Assembly (NCBI GenBank): GCA_947254465.1
Contig: CAMYEU010000075.1
Coordinates: 1-7,786, forward strand
Origin: an uncultured Gemella sp.
Lineage (GTDB): Bacteria; Bacillota; Bacilli; Staphylococcales; Gemellaceae
DNA: 7,786 nt
Reading direction: 5' to 3'
Positions within the stretch are counted from its first letter, which is position 1, and each line of letters opens with the position of its first letter. The notes under the pieces are model-generated. The model did no database searches and was not told the origin of the DNA. It saw nothing but the letters and a program-made list of their open reading frames with translations. The position numbers and the translations under genes were made by a program. Of this stretch, positions 1-4,769 are shown piece after piece.

Positions 1-44
1 ATCCTGAGATGTCTCGTGGGCTCGGAGATGTGTATAAGAGACAG
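1..44 (+). other. Nextera i7-side sequencing adapter (artifact)
   Basis: This is not genomic sequence. Bases 26-44 are the Tn5 mosaic end AGATGTGTATAAGAGACAG, and 11-25 are GTCTCGTGGGCTCGG, the rest of the Nextera read-2 transposase adapter. Bases 3-10 (CCTGAGAT) sit exactly where the 8-base i7 index belongs and match, from memory, index N715. Bases 1-2 (AT) are the last two bases of the P7 primer. Native sequence begins at 45. The mosaic end is not evidence for a natural Tn5/IS50 insertion, because library-only primer sequence flanks it. Confidence 0.99.
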
Positions 45-1036
45 GAATGGTATCTGCAAGCCAAAATTTTGGTGAAGAGCGTGAGGAACAGTCTTTAAGA
101 CCGAAGTTTCTTAGTCAGTATATAGGACAAGAACAGATAAAAAGTAATTTAAAAATATTTATAGAAGCTGCAAAACTTCGTGGTGAAGTTCTAGATCATT
201 GCTTACTATACGGACCTCCGGGATTAGGGAAGACTACACTTGCGACAATTATAGCTAACGAGATGGAAGTGGGGATTAAATATACTTCAGGACCTGCAAT
301 AGAGAAATCTGGAGATTTAGCTGCTATATTAACTAGTCTTGAACCGGGTGATGTTCTTTTTATCGATGAGATTCATAGAATAAGTAGATCTATTGAAGAG
401 ATATTATATTCTGCCATGGAAGACTTTTATCTTGATATTGTTATAGGGAAAGGTGAAGAGTCACGTAGCATTAGAATTGAACTTCCTCCATTTACATTAG
501 TAGGAGCAACGACAAGAGCAGGAGCATTAACAGCACCTTTGCGAGATAGATTCGGTGTGCATTGTCGTTTGGAATTTTATACTATTTCTGAACTGCAAAA
601 TATTATAGAAAGAACATCTGATATTTTTGAATGTGATATTGATGAAGAGAGTTCCTATGAAATTGCTATGAGATCTCGTGGGACACCTCGTATTGCAAAC
701 AGGTTGTTAAAACGTGTTAGAGACTTTGCACAAGTTAAAAATGATGGTGTAATAGCTAAAGATTTAGCAATTGAATCTTTAGATTTACTTCAAGTTGATG
801 CTAAAGGACTTGATAATATAGACTATAAAATCTTAGAGTGTTTAATAAAACGTTATGATGGTAGAGCTGTTGGATTAGAAACAATCGCTGTTACTATAGG
901 AGAAGAGAGTATAACTATTGAGGATGTATATGAACCGTACTTAGTGAAAGAAGGATTTATTGAGCGAACTCCTAGAGGACGTCGCGCAACTCCTAAAGCA
1001 TACCAACATCTAGGAATCAGTTATAAAGGTGAATAA
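45..1036 (+). CDS. ruvB: Holliday junction branch migration ATPase RuvB, 5' end cut off by the adapter
   Basis: RuvB is the cytoplasmic AAA+ motor that, with RuvA, drives branch migration of Holliday junctions in recombinational repair. Counting from the Met at 47, the Walker A motif GPPGLGKTT is at residues 56-64, Walker B (VLFIDE) at 103-108, sensor 1 (GATT) at 153-156, and PLRDRFG, which carries the arginine finger, at 164-170. The sensor 2 region SRGTPRIANRLLKR and the C-terminal winged helix (IEDVYEPYLVKEGFIERTPRGR) follow. The reading frame is intact to TAA at 1034-1036. The Met at 47 is probably internal: Staphylococcus RuvB begins MNERMV and Bacillus RuvB MDERLV, and the two native bases before the ATG (GA) fit the end of an Arg codon. 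About four codons, the ribosome site and any upstream ruvA are missing. A terminator follows directly. Confidence 0.97.
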
Positions 1037-1040
1037 AAAG

Positions 1041-1101
1041 AAACATGAGTTTTACGAAAGCAGATTGTATTAAGTTATGAATCATAAAACTCGTGTTTTT
1101 T
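1041..1101 (+). terminator. Intrinsic terminator after ruvB
   Basis: Bases 1043-1054 (ACATGAGTTTTA) pair with 1085-1096 (TAAAACTCGTGT) over 12 base pairs with one G-U, extended by A-T pairs at 1041-1042. The stem runs into T's at 1096-1101. The 30-base loop is long for a terminator, which lowers certainty. It starts four bases after the ruvB stop and separates ruvB from queH. Confidence 0.75.
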
Positions 1102-1189
1102 ATTGATAATCTTTTTTAATTAGTAATTATTTTAATTGTAAAATATTAAAAAGTGTATTAAACTTGTTTGGTAAATTATTAGAAATTTT

Positions 1190-1196
1190 AGAAGGA
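1190..1196 (+). promoter_or_regulatory. Ribosome binding site of queH
   Basis: AGAAGGA lies 10 bases before the ATG at 1207. It is weaker and more distant than the sites of ptsH, pheS and pheT, suggesting modest translation. I found no convincing -35/-10 pair with normal spacing in 1102-1189. That stretch is nearly all A and T, and several weak matches such as TTGTAA at 1136-1141 have poor spacing. Confidence 0.65.
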
Positions 1197-1206
1197 TTGA
1201 ATTCGT

Positions 1207-1971
1207 ATGATTGATAGTAAACAATTTATAAACACAAGGCATAAAAATCAAAAGATTAATTATGATAATGTCTTAAAAGAACTTATAAAAGAATGGGAAA
1301 AGACTAATTTTCGTCCTAAAATCTTAATACACTCTTGCTGTGCTCCTTGTAGTACATATGTACTAGAGTATTTATCTGAGATTAGTGACATTACTATATT
1401 CTTTTCTAATTCAAATATTCATCCAAAAGAAGAATATATAAAACGTATGTTAGTGCAAAAAGATTTCGTTGAAGAATTTAATAAGAGAAATGATAAGAAA
1501 ATTAAATTTTTAGCGGATGAATATGCACCGAGTAAATTTATTAGTGCGGTAAAAGGACATGAGGAGGATAGAGAAGGCGGAGATAGATGTCATATTTGTT
1601 ATGAAATGCGTTTAGACTCTTCTGCACAAAAGGCTGAGGAGTTAGGGTATGATTATTTCGCTTCTGCTTTGACTCTAAGTCCGAAGAAAAATGCTACTGT
1701 AATAAATGAAGCTGGATATGTTCTTCAGGAACAAGTTTCAATATATTATCTACCGTCAGATTTTAAAAAGAATAACGGTTATAGAAGATCTGTAGAAATG
1801 TGTAATGACTATAATATATATAGACAATGTTACTGTGGATGTGTATTTGCCGCTAAAGACCAAGGTATTGATTTTAAAGAAGTAAATAAAAACGCTCGTG
1901 ACTTCAATAGAAATCATGAGGATTATGAGAAATTTAAATCTATAATTAAGCTTGGTGGAGAATTAGTTTAA
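1207..1971 (+). CDS. queH: Epoxyqueuosine reductase QueH
   Basis: QueH catalyses the last step of queuosine synthesis: it reduces epoxyqueuosine to queuosine at the wobble base of tRNAs with GUN anticodons (Tyr, His, Asn, Asp). It is a metalloprotein unrelated to the cobalamin enzyme QueG. The family cysteines are all present: HSCCAPCS (Cys44, Cys45, Cys48), RCHICYEMRL (Cys128, Cys131) and YRQCYCGC (Cys208, Cys210, Cys212). These and neighbouring residues should hold the 4Fe-4S cluster and second iron known in the family. Motifs FFSNSNIHP (65-73) and ALTLSPKKN (154-162) also fit. At 254 residues it carries about 40 residues before the first cysteine pair. It has terminators on both sides, so it is probably transcribed alone. 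No other queuosine gene is nearby, and a cell could use the enzyme with salvaged precursor. Asn codons are almost all AAT, unlike in ptsHI. Confidence 0.93.
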   Translation: MIDSKQFINTRHKNQKINYDNVLKELIKEWEKTNFRPKILIHSCCAPCSTYVLEYLSEISDITIFFSNSNIHPKEEYIKRMLVQKDFVEEFNKRNDKKIKFLADEYAPSKFISAVKGHEEDREGGDRCHICYEMRLDSSAQKAEELGYDYFASALTLSPKKNATVINEAGYVLQEQVSIYYLPSDFKKNNGYRRSVEMCNDYNIYRQCYCGCVFAAKDQGIDFKEVNKNARDFNRNHEDYEKFKSIIKLGGELV

Positions 1972-2040
1972 TTTTAATAAATAGGTTTACAGTATATAAA
2001 TAAAAACATAATAATTTTAAATTTAATTAAAATGAATAAT

Positions 2041-2086
2041 ATAAAAAAAGTATCGTTACTTCCCGTGTGACAGATACTTTTTTTAT
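2041..2086. terminator. Strong, probably two-way intrinsic terminator after queH
   Basis: Bases 2041-2054 (ATAAAAAAAGTATC) pair perfectly with 2073-2086 (GATACTTTTTTTAT), 14 base pairs. After one unpaired A (2072) the helix continues with 2055-2059 (GTTAC) against 2067-2071 (GTGAC), one G-U, leaving a 7-base loop at 2060-2066. A run of seven A's on the left and seven T's on the right lets it act in either direction. It lies 69 bases after the queH stop. The gene downstream, ptsH, is on the same strand, so two-way action may not be needed here. Confidence 0.9.
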
Positions 2087-2152
2087 GATTTTCAGGTTAA
2101 AAAGCTAGTTAACATTGAAAAAAAATGTTTTCACGTTATTTTCAATGGAAGA

Positions 2153-2170
2153 GTAGTAAATGCTTACTAC
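2153..2170. repeat. Perfect 7-base inverted repeat upstream of ptsH
   Basis: GTAGTAA (2153-2159) and TTACTAC (2164-2170) are exact reverse complements separated by four bases (ATGC). The arms are too short and the T-run absent for a terminator. The 18-base symmetrical site, about 70 bases before the -35 box, resembles an operator for a dimeric regulator. The regulator is unknown. Confidence 0.5.
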
Positions 2171-2195
2171 ATAGATAAGAAACTGTTTTCTTTGT

Positions 2196-2229
2196 TATAG
2201 AATAAGCGCTAATCTTAGTATAGAATAAG
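2196..2229 (+). repeat. Direct repeat TATAGAATAAG, two copies
   Basis: The 11-mer TATAGAATAAG is at 2196-2206 and 2219-2229, 23 bases start to start, about two helical turns, so both copies face the same side of the DNA. The second copy ends 10 bases before the -35 box of the ptsH promoter. The palindrome AGCGCT (2205-2210) overlaps the end of the first copy. In such AT-rich DNA chance cannot be excluded. Confidence 0.5.
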
Positions 2230-2239
2230 TATAAAATAC

Positions 2240-2268
2240 TTGTAAATATTGCTTTCATGTGTTATTAT
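2240..2268 (+). promoter_or_regulatory. Extended -10 promoter of ptsH-ptsI
   Basis: The -35 box TTGTAA (2240-2245) is followed after exactly 17 bases by the -10 box TATTAT (2263-2268). A TGT immediately before the -10 box (2260-2262) makes it an extended -10 promoter of the housekeeping sigma factor type. Transcription should start near 2275, giving a short leader of roughly 34 bases before the ATG at 2309. This fits strong constitutive expression of the pts genes. Confidence 0.75.
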
Positions 2269-2293
2269 TTGAATGTAAATATTTTTTTAAATA

Positions 2294-2300
2294 AAAGGAG
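2294..2300 (+). promoter_or_regulatory. Ribosome binding site that decides the ptsH start
   Basis: AAAGGAG at 2294-2300 is only 2 bases from the first in-frame ATG (2303) but 8 bases from the second (2309), the normal distance. It therefore favours 2309 as the start of ptsH. Confidence 0.85.
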
Positions 2301-2308
2301 ACATGACT

Positions 2309-2572
2309 ATGTTACAAAAAGAATTTAAAGTTATCGATGAAACAGGAATCCACGCTAGACCAGCTACTTTATTAGTACAAGCTGCATCTAAATTCCAATC
2401 AAACATTGAATTAGAATTCAACGGACGTAAAGTTAACTTAAAATCAATTATGGGTGTTATGAGTCTTGGAGTTGGAAAAGACGCTGATATCGTAATTTAC
2501 GCTGACGGAGCTGACGAAGCAGAAGCATTAGCAGCATTAGAAGAAACAATGAAGAAAGAAGGATTAGCATAA
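2309..2572 (+). CDS. ptsH: Phosphocarrier protein HPr
   Basis: HPr takes phosphate from Enzyme I on a histidine and passes it to the sugar-specific EIIA proteins of the phosphotransferase system in the cytoplasm. In Gram-positive bacteria HPr kinase also phosphorylates Ser46, and HPr(Ser-P) is the CcpA co-repressor in catabolite repression. With the start at 2309 the protein is 87 residues and the active histidine in GIHARPA is exactly His15. The regulatory serine in NLKSIMGVMSLG is exactly Ser46. The ATG two codons upstream (2303) would shift both by two and lies too close to the ribosome site, so I reject it. The length matches the family (about 87-88). All three Asn codons are AAC and codons look optimised, as expected for a very abundant protein. 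ptsI follows after a single base, so the two genes form an operon. Confidence 0.98.
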   Translation: MLQKEFKVIDETGIHARPATLLVQAASKFQSNIELEFNGRKVNLKSIMGVMSLGVGKDADIVIYADGADEAEALAALEETMKKEGLA

Positions 2573-2573
2573 A

Positions 2574-4286
2574 ATGTTACAACTAAAAGGTATTGCAGCC
2601 TCTCAAGGGATATCTTTTGCTAAAGCATACATTTTTGTTGAGCCAAACTTAACAGTTAAAGAAGTTAAAGTTCAAGATGTTGTTGCTGAGGTTAAACGTT
2701 TTGAAGATGCGATTGAAATTTCTAAAAAAGAATTAACAATCATTAAAGATAAAGCTCACGAAAACTTAGGTGCTGATAAAGCAGCTATTTTCGAAGCACA
2801 CTTATTAATTTTAGAAGACCCAGAATTTATGGGAACTGTTAAAACTGATATTCAATCAAAAGAAATTAACGCTGAATATGCATTAAAAGAAACTTCAGAT
2901 ATGTTTGTTTCAATGTTTGAATCAATGGACAATGACTACATGAAAGAACGTGCTGCTGATATTCGTGACGTTTCTAAACGTATTTTAGCTCACTTACTAG
3001 GTGTAGACTTACCAAACCCAAGCTTAATCGACGAAGAAGTTATCGTTATTGCAGAAGACCTAACTCCATCTGATACTGCACAACTTAACAAACAATATGT
3101 TAAAGGTTTTGCTACAAACATCGGAGGACGTACTTCTCACTCTGCTATCATGGCTAGATCATTAGAAATTCCTGCAGTAGTAGGAACTAGTACAATTACT
3201 GAAGAAGTTAAGAATGGAGATGTACTTATTCTTGATGGATTAGATGGTGTTGTATATGTAAATCCAGATGAAGCTACTACAGCTGAATTAAAAGAAAAAC
3301 ACGTTAAATTTGAAGAGCAAAAAGCTGAATGGGCTAAATTAGTTTCAGAAAAATCTGTTACTAAAGATGGTCATGAAGTACTTTTAGCAGCAAATATCGG
3401 TACACCAGCTGACTTAGAAGGTGTTAATAATAATGGTGGAGAAGCTGTAGGATTATACCGTACAGAATTCTTATACATGGGACGTGATCAACTACCAACT
3501 GAAGAAGAACAATTCGAAGCTTACAAAGCTGTATTAGAAGGAATGGGTGACAGACCTGTTGTAGTTCGTACTTTAGACATCGGTGGAGATAAAGAATTAC
3601 CATACTTAGATTTACCAAAAGAAATGAATCCATTCTTAGGATTTAGAGCAATTCGTCTTTGCCTAGAAGAAAAAGACTTATTCAGAACTCAACTTAGAGC
3701 ATTATTACGTGCATCTGTTTACGGTAAACTTTGTGTAATGTTCCCAATGATTGCTACAGTTCAAGAATTCAGAGATGCTAAAGCATTATTCTTAGAAGAA
3801 AAAGAAAAACTTGTAGCAGAAGGTATTGCAGTAAGTAACGATATCGAATTAGGTATCATGGTTGAAATTCCATCAACTGCTGTTATCGCTGATATCTTTG
3901 CTAAAGAAGTAGACTTCTTCTCAATCGGTACTAATGACTTAGTTCAATACACTATGGCAGCAGACCGTATGAGTGAAAAAGTATCATACTTATACCAACC
4001 ATACAACCCAGCAATCTTACGTCTTGTGAAAAATGTTATTGAAGCATCTCACAAAGAAGGTAAATGGACAGGAATGTGTGGAGAAATGGCTGGAGACAGC
4101 TTAGCTATTCCATTACTGTTAGGTATGGGATTAGATGAGTTCTCTATGTCAGCTACTTCAATTCTTCAAGCACGTAGCCAAATCAAAAACTTATCACTAG
4201 ATAAGATGAAAGAATTAGTTGATAAAGCTATTATGTGTTCAACAACTGAAGAAGTATTAGCATTAGTTGCAGAATATACTAAATAA
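2574..4286 (+). CDS. ptsI: PTS Enzyme I (phosphoenolpyruvate-protein phosphotransferase)
   Basis: Enzyme I starts the PTS relay: it autophosphorylates from phosphoenolpyruvate and passes the phosphate to His15 of HPr. The protein has 570 residues, a normal length. The N-terminal part (about 1-225) holds the HPr-binding helices and the phospho-histidine loop GGRTSHSAIMARS, whose histidine is His189 as in characterised enzymes. The C-terminal PEP-binding barrel shows Arg296 in GLYRTEFLYM, Arg332 in VRTLDIGGDKELPYL, the metal/PEP region IGTNDLVQYT, and the catalytic Cys502 in GMCGEMAGD. The start ATG (2574) comes one base after the ptsH stop (TAA-A-ATG). Its ribosome site AAGGA (2559-2563) lies within the end of ptsH, which suggests coupled translation. 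Codon use is as biased as in ptsH. A terminator closes the operon. Confidence 0.98.
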   Translation: MLQLKGIAASQGISFAKAYIFVEPNLTVKEVKVQDVVAEVKRFEDAIEISKKELTIIKDKAHENLGADKAAIFEAHLLILEDPEFMGTVKTDIQSKEINAEYALKETSDMFVSMFESMDNDYMKERAADIRDVSKRILAHLLGVDLPNPSLIDEEVIVIAEDLTPSDTAQLNKQYVKGFATNIGGRTSHSAIMARSLEIPAVVGTSTITEEVKNGDVLILDGLDGVVYVNPDEATTAELKEKHVKFEEQKAEWAKLVSEKSVTKDGHEVLLAANIGTPADLEGVNNNGGEAVGLYRTEFLYMGRDQLPTEEEQFEAYKAVLEGMGDRPVVVRTLDIGGDKELPYLDLPKEMNPFLGFRAIRLCLEEKDLFRTQLRALLRASVYGKLCVMFPMIATVQEFRDAKALFLEEKEKLVAEGIAVSNDIELGIMVEIPSTAVIADIFAKEVDFFSIGTNDLVQYTMAADRMSEKVSYLYQPYNPAILRLVKNVIEASHKEGKWTGMCGEMAGDSLAIPLLLGMGLDEFSMSATSILQARSQIKNLSLDKMKELVDKAIMCSTTEEVLALVAEYTK

Positions 4287-4291
4287 TTATT

Positions 4292-4326
4292 ATAAGACTT
4301 CTGATGAAAATCGGGAGTCTTATTTT
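4292..4326 (+). terminator. Intrinsic terminator of the ptsHI operon
   Basis: Bases 4292-4305 (ATAAGACTTCTGAT) pair with 4310-4323 (ATCGGGAGTCTTAT) over 14 base pairs with two G-U pairs. They close a GAAA tetraloop (4306-4309), a very stable loop type. The right arm runs into TTATTTT (4320-4326). It begins five bases after the ptsI stop. Confidence 0.9.
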
Positions 4327-4423
4327 ACGCTAAGTAAAGTTTTTGCAAATAAGATAATTATAATTTTGTAGGGTTGAAAAAACAAAAACAGGAAGAAATT
4401 TATTATTCGAATAGCCATATCTG
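4327..4423. other. Non-coding spacer between ptsHI terminator and pheS promoter
   Basis: No coding or RNA gene is visible. A perfect TATAAT at 4359-4364 has no -35 box at a usable distance. The 10-base palindrome TATTCGAATA at 4404-4413 ends 10 bases before the -35 box of the pheS promoter. Together with the leader this spacer makes up the 483-base gap between ptsI and pheS. Confidence 0.6.
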
Positions 4424-4452
4424 TTGACATTCGGGAATATTTGTATTATCAT
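4424..4452 (+). promoter_or_regulatory. Promoter of the pheS-pheT transcript
   Basis: A perfect -35 box TTGACA (4424-4429) is followed after 17 bases by TATCAT (4447-4452), one mismatch from consensus. An overlapping TATTAT at 4444-4449 would leave only 14 bases. Transcription should start at about 4458-4460, placing the whole T-box inside the leader. Confidence 0.8.
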
Positions 4453-4480
4453 TTTAAGTATAAATTTTTCAAAAAAAAAA

Positions 4481-4716
4481 CGATGATTAAGACGGTATAT
4501 TTGATGTTTTTAACAGGGAGCAACTTCGTGACTGAAAGAGTTGTATGAACTGAGAATATATTTTCAGCTTATGAGTAATTGTATAAGTAGACTATGAGTA
4601 CAATCGGGTGGTACCCGTTATCAACTTTTATTAAGGAAGCGATTATGCTTTAAAATATGGGTGGTACCGCGATATATTCGTCCCTTGAGACTAAGTCTTG
4701 AGGGGCTTTTTATTTT
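4481..4716 (+). ncRNA. Phenylalanine T-box riboswitch in the pheST leader
   Basis: T-box leaders bind a specific tRNA; uncharged tRNA stabilises an antiterminator and lets transcription continue. Stem I: GTATATT (4495-4501) pairs with AATATAT (4555-4561), and TAAG (4488-4491) with CTTA (4568-4571) below a loop containing TTC (4563-4565), a Phe codon matching the GAA anticodon of tRNA-Phe and followed by A. The lower helix is flanked by GA steps like the usual kink-turn. The AG-bulge GGGAGC (4516-4521) and the CAACT/AGTTG helix with loop CGTGACTGAAAG (4527-4538) form the tip. Stem II is ATTGTA/TACAAT (4578-4604). Stem IIA/B is CGGGT/ACCCG with the F-box CCGTTA (4615-4620). Stem III is AAGC/GCTT (4637-4650). 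The T-box GGGTGGTACCGCG (4659-4671) has bulge TGGT (4662-4665), fitting discriminator A73. The pairs are hand-drawn. Confidence 0.96.
4680..4716 (+). terminator. Regulated terminator of the pheST T-box
   Basis: Bases 4680-4691 (GTCCCTTGAGAC) pair with 4695-4706 (GTCTTGAGGGGC) around a TAA loop, with a few G-U pairs, and run into TTTTTATTTT (4707-4716). The CCC at 4682-4684 is also the natural partner of the GGG at 4659-4661 in the antiterminator, so the two structures exclude each other. Uncharged tRNA-Phe should shift the balance to antitermination and switch on pheST. Confidence 0.9.
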
Positions 4717-4757
4717 GGATAATAGAACTCATAGCAATGTCTTTATATTAAATTTTT

Positions 4758-4764
4758 AAGGAGG
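4758..4764 (+). promoter_or_regulatory. Ribosome binding site of pheS
   Basis: AAGGAGG, close to the full anti-16S complement, ends 5 bases before the ATG at 4770. It lies about 40 bases past the regulated terminator, so it is made only when transcription reads through. Confidence 0.9.
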
Positions 4765-4769
4765 AACTT

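Larger units (their letters stand above)
2087..2239. other. Non-coding region upstream of the ptsH promoter with palindromes and a direct repeat
   Basis: No gene is visible between the queH terminator and the ptsH promoter. The region instead holds three symmetrical or repeated elements. First, CATTGAAAA (2113-2121) faces TTTTCAATG (2139-2147), with another TTTTCA at 2128-2133. Second, GTAGTAA (2153-2159) faces TTACTAC (2164-2170). Third, TATAGAATAAG occurs at 2196-2206 and again at 2219-2229. They could be operators for the pts promoter or parts of a small RNA. I recognise none as a known binding site. A good cre (CcpA) site is not present. Confidence 0.55.

Noticed and set aside
26..44. Tn5/IS50 mosaic end suggesting a transposon boundary
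   Set aside because: It is joined to library-only primer and index sequence on the outer side, at both contig ends, so it comes from library preparation.
2201..2214. Catabolite-response (cre) site for CcpA, AATAAGCGCTAATC
   Set aside because: The core matches the cre pattern, but the outer TG and CA, normally well conserved, are both missing. The CG at 2134-2135 fits even worse.
3424..3633. Minus-strand open frames inside ptsI, pheS and pheT (also 4838-5062, 5396-5584, 6596-6850)
   Set aside because: They lie wholly inside well-conserved genes, have no ribosome site or recognisable protein features, and are low-complexity shadows of the coding strand.
4359..4364. Second pheS promoter with a perfect TATAAT
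   Set aside because: No -35 box or TG extension lies at a usable distance; TTGCAA at 4343 is only 10 bases away. In AT-rich DNA such hexamers arise by chance.
4471..4480. Run of ten A's in the pheS leader as a slippage or regulatory element
   Set aside because: Short A-runs are common in this AT-rich DNA, no reading frame crosses it, and exact length in a short-read assembly is uncertain.
4606..4617. A second complete T-box antiterminator, making a tandem riboswitch
   Set aside because: The first GGGTGGTACC copy is followed by the F-box CCGTTA, not by an antiterminator arm and terminator, and there is only one stem I. It belongs to the stem IIA/B element.
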